64,000 nt of DNA, from contig NZ_JAIQZC010000001.1 of the NCBI RefSeq assembly GCF_020164535.1, forward strand, positions 930,001 through 994,000. The letters run 5' to 3'. Below, one piece after another: positions 48,131 through 57,140 of the stretch. Origin of the DNA: Psychroflexus montanilacus. Lineage in GTDB: Bacteria > Bacteroidota > Bacteroidia > Flavobacteriales > Flavobacteriaceae. The translations under genes and the position numbers were made by a program. The stretch's first letter is position 1. Every line of letters begins with the position of its first letter. The notes under the pieces were generated by a model that did no database searches, was not told the origin of the DNA, and was given only the letters and a program-made list of their open reading frames with translations.

Positions 48131-48553
48131 ATGATTTCTTCCAAAAAACCTGTGTTAGCTATAGATTTCGACGGAACTATTGTAGATAATAAGTATCCTT
48201 CCATTGGTAAACCAAAACTTTTTGCTTTTGAGACTTTAAAAAAACTCCAAAAACGAGGCTTTGTACTTATACTTTGGACTTACAGAGACGGTGAAAAGTT
48301 AGAAGAAGCAGTAGAGTTTTGCAAAAAAAACGGAATTGAATTTTATGCAGTGAATAAAAGCTATCCTGAAGAAGTCTATACTGAAGACATCAGTAGAAAA
48401 ATAAATGCAGATATTTTTATAGATGACAGAAATGTTGGTGGTTTTTTGGGCTGGGGGCAAATTTACAGAGAACTCCTTGGAGACGATGAAGAATTAAGAC
48501 AACTAAAATCTAAAAAGAAGGGATTTTTTGAATCCATTTTTAAAAAGAAATAA
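48131..48553 (+). CDS. HAD-like hydrolase (BT0820 type)
   Basis: A 140-residue minimal HAD protein. The nucleophile motif AIDFDGTIVDN, the LILWTYRDG motif and the late DIFIDDRNVGG are complete, with no cap domain. It resembles the BT0820 family of Bacteroidota phosphatases, of unknown substrate. It directly abuts map. Confidence 0.87.
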   Translation: MISSKKPVLAIDFDGTIVDNKYPSIGKPKLFAFETLKKLQKRGFVLILWTYRDGEKLEEAVEFCKKNGIEFYAVNKSYPEEVYTEDISRKINADIFIDDRNVGGFLGWGQIYRELLGDDEELRQLKSKKKGFFESIFKKK

Positions 48554-49372
48554 ATGATAATTACAAAGACTAGAGAAGAATTAAAATTGATGTACGAAAG
48601 TGCACAAATAGTTTCTAAAACTCTCGGCATGGTTGCTAGAGAGGTAAAATCAGGGGTCACCACTCTTCATCTAGATAAGTTGGCTGAAGAATTTATAAGA
48701 GATCACGGAGCGGTACCAGGATTTCTCGGTTTGTATGACTTTCCCAATACATTATGTGTAAGCCCGAATGCTCAGGTTGTACATGGTATTCCTAATAATA
48801 AACCCTTGGAAGAGGGTGATATTGTTTCTATAGATTGTGGAGCAATAAAGAATCAATACTATGGTGATCATGCCTATACCTTTGAGGTTGGAGAAGTAAA
48901 TGAGGATATCAAAAAGTTGATTAAAGTCACAAAAGAGTCGTTATACAAAGGTATAGCTCAGTTTGTTGAAGGCAACCGCGTTGGAGATGTTGGCTATGCA
49001 ATACAAAAGCATACAGAGCAGCACGGGTATGGCGTGGTGAGAGAACTAGTAGGTCATGGCCTGGGAAAAACCATGCACGAAGATCCGCAAATGCCTAATT
49101 ACGGTAAAAGAGGACGAGGCAAAAAGTTTGTAGAAGGCATGACTGTAGCTATCGAACCTATGATCAATATGGGAACAAAGCGCATCAAACAATTACCAGA
49201 TGGCTGGACAATTTTAACTTCAGATGGTAAACCAAGTATTCATTTTGAACACGATGTGGCTTTAATCGACGGTCAGCCAAGATTACTGTCTACATTTGAT
49301 TATGTGCATGAAGCATTGGGCATCCAAACCGATGAAGAAGATCCTTACAGACTCGATATTTCAAAGCTATAA
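48554..49372 (+). CDS. map: Type I methionine aminopeptidase
   Basis: This enzyme removes the N-terminal methionine from new proteins. The 272-residue protein has all five metal ligands at proper spacing: Asp94, Asp105, His168, Glu201 and Glu232. The GHGLGKTMHEDP segment carries the catalytic histidine. It starts right at the stop of the HAD gene. Confidence 0.96.
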   Translation: MIITKTREELKLMYESAQIVSKTLGMVAREVKSGVTTLHLDKLAEEFIRDHGAVPGFLGLYDFPNTLCVSPNAQVVHGIPNNKPLEEGDIVSIDCGAIKNQYYGDHAYTFEVGEVNEDIKKLIKVTKESLYKGIAQFVEGNRVGDVGYAIQKHTEQHGYGVVRELVGHGLGKTMHEDPQMPNYGKRGRGKKFVEGMTVAIEPMINMGTKRIKQLPDGWTILTSDGKPSIHFEHDVALIDGQPRLLSTFDYVHEALGIQTDEEDPYRLDISKL

Positions 49373-49455
49373 ATTAATTCAGTTACAAATCAACTCTCTA
49401 CATTTCCCAAAAAAATTTAGATAATTTTTTGATTTCAAAGTTTCCCTTGATGTAA

Positions 49456-49513
49456 TTTGTTTAAGTTTTAACTTCATTTTTTAAACAAAGTATGATAATA
49501 ATCTATATTTTTG
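49456..49513 (+). promoter_or_regulatory. Candidate operator and promoter of the carotenoid operon
   Basis: A perfect -7 element TATTTTTG at 49506-49513 lies 19 nt before the regulator's ATG. Upstream a 9-bp inverted repeat, TTTGTTTAA (49456-49464) and TTAAACAAA (49481-49489), flanks a 16-bp spacer, with the small palindrome AAGTTTTAACTT (49463-49474) nested at its left arm. This arrangement covers the -33 region, where a repressor would block polymerase. Binding by the MerR protein is inference. Confidence 0.5.
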
Positions 49514-49532
49514 ATTATTGTTATATAAAGTC

Positions 49533-50432
49533 ATGGGAAACATTAAACAAAATTTCAGTATTAAAGATTTAGAATCGTTGAGCGGTATTAAAGCCCATAC
49601 TATTCGTATGTGGGAAAAGCGATACGGTGTTTTAGAACCTGAACGCACAGAAACCAATATCAGAAATTATGGAGTTACAGGACTTCAAAAGATATTGAAC
49701 ATTGCGTTTTTAAACGAGAATGGATACAAGATTTCTAGAATTTCTAAGATGGAAGATCCTGAAATTTCAGAACTCGTACAAAGTATTACAACTAGTAAAA
49801 GTAATTCTAATCGAGCGTTAAAATCTATGAAAGTGGCCATGATGAATTTCGATCAGCCATTATTTTTAAGAACTTATGAAAATCTTCTTATCAATAAAAC
49901 CTTCTCAGAAATTTACAATGAAGTTTTTATACCATTGATGATAGAAATTGGTACATTGTGGCAAGCAGGAACTATTACTCCAGCTCATGAGCAATTCATT
50001 TCCAATCTCATTAAGCAGAAACTATTTATAAATATTGAAAATCTGCAGAAAGAACAAGCCTCAAAAACAGATAAGGTCTTTATTCTTTTTCTTCCAGATG
50101 AAGAAATTCACGATATAGGTTTATATTATGCCAATTATGAAATATTATCTCATGGATATAAGGTAATATTTTTAGGTCAAAGCTTACCTATGAAAGATTT
50201 GACGTATCTTTCAACTTTATACGATAACACAATTTTTATAAGTTATCTCACTGTAAAACCTGATAATATCGAGCAATATTTACAAGACTTTAAGGAACAC
50301 ATTTGCCCAGATGGTTTATGTGAATATTGGTTATTAGGCAGAAAATCTATTGAGCTTATTGATAATAATGTGAAATTACCTGAAGGTATTAGAGCCTTTA
50401 GAGATATTTCAGAATTGACACTAAATTTATAA
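49533..50432 (+). CDS. MerR-family regulator with B12-binding-type C-terminal domain (CarH/LitR-like)
   Basis: About 299 residues from the ATG giving MGNIKQNF. A MerR winged helix (about 8-75, with IKAHTIRMWEKRYG) is followed by a helical cap domain (about 95-175) and a Rossmann-like cobalamin domain (about 180-290). In the latter EIHDIG at 191-196 matches the D/ExHxxG motif, with His193 as lower ligand. The cap has W143-x9-E153 like CarH, but the residues at the CarH light-responsive His132 and His142 positions are Gln144 and Gln154. It is first in the carotenoid operon and probably represses it. Light sensing by adenosylcobalamin is uncertain. Confidence 0.88.
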   Translation: MGNIKQNFSIKDLESLSGIKAHTIRMWEKRYGVLEPERTETNIRNYGVTGLQKILNIAFLNENGYKISRISKMEDPEISELVQSITTSKSNSNRALKSMKVAMMNFDQPLFLRTYENLLINKTFSEIYNEVFIPLMIEIGTLWQAGTITPAHEQFISNLIKQKLFINIENLQKEQASKTDKVFILFLPDEEIHDIGLYYANYEILSHGYKVIFLGQSLPMKDLTYLSTLYDNTIFISYLTVKPDNIEQYLQDFKEHICPDGLCEYWLLGRKSIELIDNNVKLPEGIRAFRDISELTLNL

Positions 50433-50433
50433 T

Positions 50434-51891
50434 ATGAGTAAATCTATTGCGGTAATTGGTTCTGGCTTTTCTTCATTGGCTGCAGCTTGTTATTTAGCCC
50501 AAAGTGGTAATACCGTTGAAGTTTTTGAAAAAAACGATAGTCTTGGCGGGAGAGCAAGACGCTTTAAAGAACAAGGTTTTACTTTCGATATGGGGCCTTC
50601 CTGGTACTGGATGCCTGACGTTTTTGAAAGATTTTTTGCAGACTTTGGTAAAAAACCTTCAGATTATTATGAATTAGATAAACTAGACCCTGGATATCAA
50701 GTTGTATTCGAAGGAGGTGAAACTATTGAGATTGGAGATAGTCTGGATAAAATCTACAAAATTTTTGATAAAGAAGAAGAAAACGGAGCCAAAAAGCTTA
50801 AAAAGTTTATTGATAATGCTCGAAAAAATTACGATATAGCCATCAAAGATTTGGTATATAAGCCTGGTGTATCTCCCTTAGAACTTGTAACGCCAAAAAC
50901 AGTAACAAAATTGGGTGAGTTCTTTAGCACTGTAGATAAGGATGTTGAAAAAGAATTTAAGAATGAAAAGCTGAAGCAAATCCTTAAATTTCCTGTTTTG
51001 TTTTTAGGCGCAAAACCCAGCGAAACACCATCTTTCTATAACTTCATGAATTATGCTGACTTTGGTTTGGGCACGTGGCACCCCAAAGGTGGTTTTCACG
51101 AGGTGATTGCTGCCATGGTTAAATTGGCTGAATCGCTTGGAGTTAAAATTAATACCAATGCCAATATTGATAAAATTATTGTCGAAGATAAAACGGCCAA
51201 AGCTTTAGAAGTGAATGGGGAACTTAAAAACTTCGATACCATATTGTCTGGTGCAGATTATCACCATACCGAAACTTTATTGGACAAAAAACACCGTCAA
51301 TATTCTGAAGAATATTGGAGTAAAAAGGTTTTTGCCCCTTCCTCTCTATTGTTTTACATAGGTTTTGATAGGAAACTCGATAATGTAAAACATCATAATT
51401 TATTTTTTGATGTTGATTTTAATGAACATGCAAAAGATATTTATACTACCCCAAAATGGCCAAAGGAGCCTTTGTTCTATGCAAATTTCACTTCCAAGAC
51501 CGACCCAAGTACCGCACCAGAAGGGCATGAAAATGGCTTCTTTTTGGTGCCTATCGCTCCAGGAATTGAGGACACAGAAGAGCTTAGGGAAGAATATTTT
51601 AACAAAATCATGACAAGGTTTGAATCTTTGACTGAGCAAAAAGTCCAGAAAAATATTATATTTAAAAAGTCCTTTTGTGTGAATGATTTCGTTGAAGATT
51701 ACAATTCCTACAAGGGTAATGCATATGGAATGGCAAATACCTTATTACAAACAGCCTTTTTGAGGCCAAAACTGAAAAGTAAAAAGGTGAAGAATTTATT
51801 CTTTACTGGTCAACTTACAGTTCCAGGTCCTGGCGTTCCACCAGCATTAATTTCAGGTAAATTGGTATCTGAATTAATTGAAAAAAATTAA
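50434..51891 (+). CDS. crtI: Phytoene desaturase
   Basis: A 485-residue FAD-dependent CrtI that converts phytoene to lycopene. The dinucleotide motif VIGSGFSSLAAACYL and GGRARRF with DMGPSWYWMP mark the family, as do the C-terminal TGQLTVPGPGVPPAL. Among the two desaturases of the operon this one is the closer match to CrtI by the FDMGPSWYWMP and GPGVPPA signatures. It is 1 nt after the regulator. Confidence 0.93.
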   Translation: MSKSIAVIGSGFSSLAAACYLAQSGNTVEVFEKNDSLGGRARRFKEQGFTFDMGPSWYWMPDVFERFFADFGKKPSDYYELDKLDPGYQVVFEGGETIEIGDSLDKIYKIFDKEEENGAKKLKKFIDNARKNYDIAIKDLVYKPGVSPLELVTPKTVTKLGEFFSTVDKDVEKEFKNEKLKQILKFPVLFLGAKPSETPSFYNFMNYADFGLGTWHPKGGFHEVIAAMVKLAESLGVKINTNANIDKIIVEDKTAKALEVNGELKNFDTILSGADYHHTETLLDKKHRQYSEEYWSKKVFAPSSLLFYIGFDRKLDNVKHHNLFFDVDFNEHAKDIYTTPKWPKEPLFYANFTSKTDPSTAPEGHENGFFLVPIAPGIEDTEELREEYFNKIMTRFESLTEQKVQKNIIFKKSFCVNDFVEDYNSYKGNAYGMANTLLQTAFLRPKLKSKKVKNLFFTGQLTVPGPGVPPALISGKLVSELIEKN

Positions 51892-51895
51892 AGTA

Positions 51896-52735
51896 ATGAA
51901 GTCATTATTTGATACAGTGTCGAGAGATTGTAGTAAGTTGGTTACCAACTCCTATAGCACTTCTTTTTCGATAGCTACCAAGTTGCTTGCACCATCCATA
52001 AGACAGGATATTTATAATATTTATGGATTTGTGAGGTTTGCAGATGAAATCGTAGACACCTTTCACGACTATGATAAGTCGACGTTATTTAAGAGTTTTC
52101 AGAAAGAAATGTATGAAGCTATCAATCATAAAATAAGTCTCAACCCTATTTTAAATAGTTTTCAGGAAACTGTTCATAAATACAATATAGATCCTCACTT
52201 GTATGAATCTTTTATGGATAGTATGGAAAAAGATTTACATAAATCAAATTACCTCACGCAGGAAGAATACGAGGCTTACATTTATGGTAGTGCAGATGTT
52301 GTTGGATTGATGTGCTTAAAGGTATTTGTGAAAGGAGATACAGAAGCTTATGAGAACTTAAAAGATGATGCGATGAAATTAGGCTCTGCTTTTCAAAAGG
52401 TAAACTTTTTAAGAGATTTGAAAGCAGATTGCGAAGAATTGGAAAGATCTTATTTCCCCAATGCAGATTTGAGTCGACTAGATGAAAACACTAAAAATGC
52501 AATTATTTCTGAAATTGATGCAGATTTTCAAGCTGGATTGAGGGGAATTGGAAAATTACCAGTTGAGGCAAAGTTGGGAGTTTATACTGCTTATATTTAT
52601 TATTCAAAACTTCTTCAGAAATTGAAAAATACGCCATCGCTAGAAATAAAGAATAAAAGAATAAGAGTACCAAACTACCAAAAAGCCAGCCTGCTTGCAA
52701 AATCTTACATTTCATGTAGATTTAATTTAGTTTAA
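51896..52735 (+). CDS. crtB: Phytoene synthase
   Basis: CrtB condenses two GGPP molecules to phytoene. About 279 residues from the ATG giving MKSLFDTV; the ORF opens at a TTG inside crtI. The two aspartate motifs are DEIVD in FVRFADEIVDTF, and DLKAD in LRDLKADCEE followed by RSYFPNADL. It is 4 nt from crtI and from crtZ. Confidence 0.95.
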   Translation: MKSLFDTVSRDCSKLVTNSYSTSFSIATKLLAPSIRQDIYNIYGFVRFADEIVDTFHDYDKSTLFKSFQKEMYEAINHKISLNPILNSFQETVHKYNIDPHLYESFMDSMEKDLHKSNYLTQEEYEAYIYGSADVVGLMCLKVFVKGDTEAYENLKDDAMKLGSAFQKVNFLRDLKADCEELERSYFPNADLSRLDENTKNAIISEIDADFQAGLRGIGKLPVEAKLGVYTAYIYYSKLLQKLKNTPSLEIKNKRIRVPNYQKASLLAKSYISCRFNLV

Positions 52736-52739
52736 GATT

Positions 52740-53186
52740 ATGGATATATTGATATGGATTGTTGTATTTGTTGCAACTTTTTTAGGAATGGAATTTATGG
52801 CGTGGTTTACGCATAAGTATGTTATGCATGGATTTTTATGGGTTCTCCATAAAGATCATCATCATAAAGATCACAAAAGCTGGTGGGAAAGAAATGACTT
52901 GTTCTTTGTATTCTATGCCGTAGTAAGCATGTACTTTTTTATGGTTGCAGAGTTTCAGTTTGCAGTAGCTATAGGTGCAGGAATAGCCGGATATGGCTTA
53001 GCGTACTTTCTAGTCCATGACATATTTATTCATCAGCGTTTCAAATTGTTTAGAAAAGCAAATCACTGGTATGCTAAAGGGATAAGGCGAGCACATAAAA
53101 TTCACCACAAACATCTAGGTAAAGATGAAGGAGAATGCTTCGGTATGCTTATACCACCTATGAGATTTCTTAAAAATAAAAAATAG
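52740..53186 (+). CDS. crtZ: Beta-carotene hydroxylase
   Basis: A 148-residue membrane non-heme di-iron hydroxylase. Its histidine clusters HKYVMHG, HKDHHHKDH, HDIFIHQ and HKIHHKH are complete, and four hydrophobic segments are seen. It adds 3-hydroxyl groups to beta-ionone rings. In this operon it would act on a monocyclic carotenoid ring. Confidence 0.94.
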   Translation: MDILIWIVVFVATFLGMEFMAWFTHKYVMHGFLWVLHKDHHHKDHKSWWERNDLFFVFYAVVSMYFFMVAEFQFAVAIGAGIAGYGLAYFLVHDIFIHQRFKLFRKANHWYAKGIRRAHKIHHKHLGKDEGECFGMLIPPMRFLKNKK

Positions 53187-54656
53187 ATGAAAGTAAAAGC
53201 TGCAGTTGTTGGTTCTGGCATTGCTGGAATAGCTTCAGCTCTCAGGCTTAAAGCCAAAGGATATGACGTAGAAGTCTTCGAACAAAACTCTTATACTGGA
53301 GGAAAACTGCATAGTTTCCAAAGAGGTGATTTTAGGTTTGATTACGGTCCTTCTCTTTTCACAATGCCGCATTTGGTTGATGAATTATTCAGCTTGTTTG
53401 ATATTGACTCCTCCACCTATTTTCAATACAAAAAGAAAGATATCATTTGTAATTATTTTTGGGAAGATGGTCAACAATTTCAAGTAAAGGCTGATAAGAA
53501 AGATTTTATAAAAGATGCTTCAGATACCTTCAATGAGTCTGAAAAACACCTCAGCGACTATTTGGAAAGCACAAAAACCAAATACGATCTAACTTCGAGA
53601 TTATTTCTTGAAAAATCACTTCATAAGTTCAGTACTTACCTTTCAAAAGATACTTTAAAAGCAATAGCGAACTTGAGCAAACTTCATTTGGATAGCAGCC
53701 TTAACGAAGTGAATGAAAAGTATTTTGATCATCCAAAGCTGGTTCAGCTCTTTAATAGATTTGCCACCTATAACGGATCATCGCCCTATAAAACTCCGGG
53801 CATCATGTCCATGATTCCACATTTAGAAATGAATTATGGAGCCTTTATTCCAAAGCATGGTATGCATGACATATCTCAAAGTCTAACTCAATTGGCAAAA
53901 GATGTAGGCATTTCATTTCATCTCAACCAAAAAGTAGATGAAATTCTTTACGAAAATGAAAGAATAAAAGGTTTAAAAGTCAACCAAGAAAAGCTTGAAT
54001 ATGATCTAGTAGTATGCAATATGGATGTGTATTCTGCCTATAATTCTTTGTTGAAAAAAGCAACACCTCCGAGAAAGACTCTAGACCAGGAAAGGTCCAG
54101 CTCAGCGCTCATTTTTTACTGGGGTGTAAACAAACGTTTTAAAGAACTCGATTTACACAATATTCTATTTACTGAGGATTATCAAAAAGAGTTCGACCAT
54201 TTATTCAATAAAAAATATTTTGCAGAAGATCCAACAGTTTACATCAATATTACTTCCAAAGAAGTTGATGGAGACGCTCCAGAAGGATCTGAGAATTGGT
54301 TTGTTATGGTGAACGCTCCAACCAATTGCGGACAAGACTGGAACGAACAAACTACTTATATTAGAGAAAAGATTATTACGAAAATCAATACGTGTTTGGG
54401 AGTTCAAATTCAAAATCACATCCAGGTGGAACACGTAGAAACACCAGAAACTATTGAAGCAGCCACATCTTCTTTCCAAGGTTCACTTTATGGGACATCT
54501 AGTAATAATAAATTTGCTGCATTTTTAAGGCATCCAAACTTCAGTTCTAAGATAAAAAACTTATACTTTTGCGGTGGTAGCGTTCATCCTGGCGGGGGAA
54601 TTCCATTATGTTTACTCTCAGCCAAAATCGTTTCAGACTTTGTTCCAAATGCCTAA
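53187..54656 (+). CDS. crtD: Carotenoid 3,4-desaturase (CrtD-like, CrtI family)
   Basis: A 489-residue FAD amine-oxidase-type desaturase with VVGSGIAGIASALRL, GGKLHSFQ, FDYGPSLFTMP and a late CGGSVHPGGGIPL. The second CrtI-family gene in a cluster with cruF fits 1-hydroxycarotenoid 3,4-desaturase. The start is directly after the crtZ stop. A different desaturation step, or a second phytoene/zeta-carotene desaturase role, cannot be excluded from sequence. Confidence 0.8.
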   Translation: MKVKAAVVGSGIAGIASALRLKAKGYDVEVFEQNSYTGGKLHSFQRGDFRFDYGPSLFTMPHLVDELFSLFDIDSSTYFQYKKKDIICNYFWEDGQQFQVKADKKDFIKDASDTFNESEKHLSDYLESTKTKYDLTSRLFLEKSLHKFSTYLSKDTLKAIANLSKLHLDSSLNEVNEKYFDHPKLVQLFNRFATYNGSSPYKTPGIMSMIPHLEMNYGAFIPKHGMHDISQSLTQLAKDVGISFHLNQKVDEILYENERIKGLKVNQEKLEYDLVVCNMDVYSAYNSLLKKATPPRKTLDQERSSSALIFYWGVNKRFKELDLHNILFTEDYQKEFDHLFNKKYFAEDPTVYINITSKEVDGDAPEGSENWFVMVNAPTNCGQDWNEQTTYIREKIITKINTCLGVQIQNHIQVEHVETPETIEAATSSFQGSLYGTSSNNKFAAFLRHPNFSSKIKNLYFCGGSVHPGGGIPLCLLSAKIVSDFVPNA

Positions 54657-54665
54657 CATAAACTA

Positions 54666-55310
54666 ATGAAAAGCCTTTTTAGCGAGAAGAAGTATATTTT
54701 AATTGCAATAGGGTTATTGTGGCTATTCCACATTTCTGGAATTGTTGGCATTAGCCTAGGGTTTCAAGACTGGTTTGCGAGTAGAACTGCGCTCAACCTG
54801 TGGATCATGTTTATCGTTTTGATACTTTTTTATCCACTAACCTCTTATAAGAAATGGCTTTTCTTTTTGCTCTTTGGAGCTGTAGGAATCCTTGCTGAAT
54901 ATTTAGGCGTGACTTTTGGGTTATTCTTTGGAGAATATGCCTATGGTAGTAATTTTGGTCCTAAAATTTTTGAGGTCCCCGTTCTTATTGGAGTCAACTG
55001 GGCGATGCTTACTTTTATTTGCGGAGCAGTTGCCAACAAACTAGCAGACCATATTTTTTTGAAATCTTTATTAGGTACCTTCATGATGCTTTTTCTGGAT
55101 TTATTCATGGAAAAAGTAGCCCCTATTTTTGACTTTTGGGAGTTTACAGGAGGATATGCTCCTGTAGATAATTACATCGCCTGGGGCATAATTTCATTTA
55201 TTTTTCATCTCATCTTTCATCTGGCTAAAATTAAAGGTCAGTTCTTAATTTCGCTAAATTTATATTTGGTTCAACTCGTGTTTTTTGTCTATTTCTATGT
55301 CTACCTATAA
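54666..55310 (+). CDS. cruF: Carotenoid 1,2-hydratase-type membrane protein (CruF)
   Basis: A 214-residue integral membrane protein with about seven hydrophobic segments. The motifs FGAVGILAEYLGVTFGLFFGEYAYG and FGPKIFEVPVLIGVNWAML, each in part, match the DUF422/CruF family. That family adds water across the terminal psi-end 1,2 double bond of gamma-carotene-type carotenoids. It overlaps crtY by 14 nt. The location within the crt operon supports the assignment. Confidence 0.87.
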   Translation: MKSLFSEKKYILIAIGLLWLFHISGIVGISLGFQDWFASRTALNLWIMFIVLILFYPLTSYKKWLFFLLFGAVGILAEYLGVTFGLFFGEYAYGSNFGPKIFEVPVLIGVNWAMLTFICGAVANKLADHIFLKSLLGTFMMLFLDLFMEKVAPIFDFWEFTGGYAPVDNYIAWGIISFIFHLIFHLAKIKGQFLISLNLYLVQLVFFVYFYVYL

Positions 55311-56457
55311 CTATGATTACATTATTGTTGGCGCTGGTGCAGCTGGATTAAATCTAGCTTTAGCTATGAACGATGATGCTTTTTTTGAAGACAAGTCTAT
55401 ACTAATTTTAGATAAAGAAGAAAAAAATAAAAACGACAGAACCTGGAGTTTTTGGGAAACTGGAAGCGGGAAATGGGATGCTTTAGTTTCTAAAACCTGG
55501 AATAAAGGAAAAGTAAGAGCAAATGGTGAAACTATAAATTTAAACCTAAGAAAGTATCAATACAAAACACTTAGGTCTTCGAGTTTTTATTCGTATGCCA
55601 AAACCTCCTTGAAGGAACCCCGTTTTATTTGGAAAACAGAACAAGTTCAGAAAATAGTTCAATCTGAAGAAGGGGCAATAGTGAGCTCCAAAAATGATAA
55701 TTATAAAGCGAAATATGTTTTCGACAGCAGAATTCCTGATTCTTATTCTCTGGAAGACGCAAATTATTTAAACATCGCTCAGCATTTCAAAGGCTGGATC
55801 ATAGAAACAGAAAGTCCTGCTTTTGATGATTCTGAATTCACTATGATGGATTATGATTTGAAAGACGGTGAGAGCACTAGTTTTACTTATATTTTACCTT
55901 TTTCGAAAACGAAAGCACTTGTTGAGTTTACCTATTTCAGCCCCGATTTGGTAAGTGAATCTACCTATGACCAATACTTAAAAAAATACATCAAAGAACA
56001 ACTTAAAATAGAAGAGTATACAATCTCAGAAACTGAAAAAGGGATAATTCCTATGACGAATTTCCCTTTCGAAGATTTCAATCAGCAGTATGTCATTAAA
56101 ATAGGAACTGCTGGCGGCTGGGTGAAAGCTTCTTCTGGCTATTCCTTCAAAAACTGTGAAAGGAAAAGTCAAAATTTGATAAAGTTCTTAAAATCAAATC
56201 GAGAGTTCTACAAAGATTCTACTCCAAAAAAATACAAGCATTACGATAAAATTTTTCTTGAAGTACTCAGCAAAGAAAATCACTTTGGCGAGGAGTTATT
56301 TTATAGGATGTACAAGAATAATTCTATCCAAACCATATTCAGGTTTTTAGATGAAGACTCTTCTTTTCAAGAAGACCTAAAAATCATAGTCAATTTAAGT
56401 TCATCACCCTTCATTAAAGGCTTTATGAGACATTTGAAAAGCGGATTAACTACTTAA
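55297..56457 (+). CDS. crtY: Lycopene beta-cyclase
   Basis: About 386 residues from the ATG giving MSTYNYDY. A Rossmann start YIIVGAGAAGLNLAL and the CrtY signature DRTWSFWE are seen, along with IGTAGGWVKASSGYSF near residue 270. The CrtY type converts psi ends to beta rings; with CruF and CrtD competing for the other end, monocyclic products are expected. It is the last gene of the operon and ends 4 nt into the convergent crtA-like gene. Confidence 0.92.
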   Translation: MSTYNYDYIIVGAGAAGLNLALAMNDDAFFEDKSILILDKEEKNKNDRTWSFWETGSGKWDALVSKTWNKGKVRANGETINLNLRKYQYKTLRSSSFYSYAKTSLKEPRFIWKTEQVQKIVQSEEGAIVSSKNDNYKAKYVFDSRIPDSYSLEDANYLNIAQHFKGWIIETESPAFDDSEFTMMDYDLKDGESTSFTYILPFSKTKALVEFTYFSPDLVSESTYDQYLKKYIKEQLKIEEYTISETEKGIIPMTNFPFEDFNQQYVIKIGTAGGWVKASSGYSFKNCERKSQNLIKFLKSNREFYKDSTPKKYKHYDKIFLEVLSKENHFGEELFYRMYKNNSIQTIFRFLDEDSSFQEDLKIIVNLSSSPFIKGFMRHLKSGLTT

Positions 56458-57140
56458 GCACCCTTCAAAACGACCTTATCCTGAAGTCGAAATCTTGAGA
56501 ACAGTTCTTCGCTGTACCAGTCCAATTGTCTTGTTTTTTGAATGGCTTTAATATGTTCATGACTTTGATAAGCATAAGCCTGAAGACAATCGATATTTTC
56601 CCAAATACTAAAAGTTGCCATTTCTACAAATGGCAATTCTCCAAAACCTTTGGTGTAAAGTAAACCTTTAGTGTTTTCTAAGGGTTTTTGAGATTCTGGA
56701 ACATACTTCCAAAATTTCAACAACATTTTAGTTTTGATACTTGCTCTTGTAATGACTGCAATTTGATCTGATTCATCAATAGCATTGGATTTTACAGTAG
56801 ATGTAAAAGGATTACTACCATTCCATTCCCCTCGCGCCTGAATGCTTTCCAGATAAAGCACTTCCATTTTTTCGGCATGCTTTTGATACAATCGGCTCAA
56901 TTTGTGTGTTTCAAAGAAATTTTCAGCAAAGGTTTTATCATCCCAGACCTGAAGAACAGCATAAACATTCCAGTCAGGAAAAGGATTGAAATTGTCTTTA
57001 CCACTTCCCATCAACTTATAAAAACTTTGGCCTTCTACAGTTTTCATATACTTATGACCAAACTGCATCATGGACAAGGCCCAGAATTTTTCAGAAAATC
57101 CTTTATAATTTAAGACTGTAAGTGTGGTAATTTGAGACAT
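56454..57140 (-). CDS. CrtA-family carotenoid oxygenase (probable 2-hydroxylase)
   Basis: A 228-residue heme-type CrtA/spheroidene monooxygenase family protein. Characteristic segments are FWALSMMQFGHKYM, FYKLMGSGKDNFNPFPDWNVYAVLQ, LLKFWKYVPESQ, FGELPFVEMATFSIW and SRFRL at the end. In a myxol-producing marine flavobacterium a CrtA relative acts as carotenoid 2-hydroxylase, from which I infer the role here. It is convergent with crtY, overlapping it by 4 nt, so it is expressed from its own promoter. Confidence 0.85.
   Translation of the reverse strand: MSQITTLTVLNYKGFSEKFWALSMMQFGHKYMKTVEGQSFYKLMGSGKDNFNPFPDWNVYAVLQVWDDKTFAENFFETHKLSRLYQKHAEKMEVLYLESIQARGEWNGSNPFTSTVKSNAIDESDQIAVITRASIKTKMLLKFWKYVPESQKPLENTKGLLYTKGFGELPFVEMATFSIWENIDCLQAYAYQSHEHIKAIQKTRQLDWYSEELFSRFRLQDKVVLKGA

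Noticed and set aside
49410-49430. AT-only hairpin after map as a terminator
   Set aside because: An 8-bp stem of only A-T pairs with a short loop is too weak to claim; it may be chance in AT-rich DNA.
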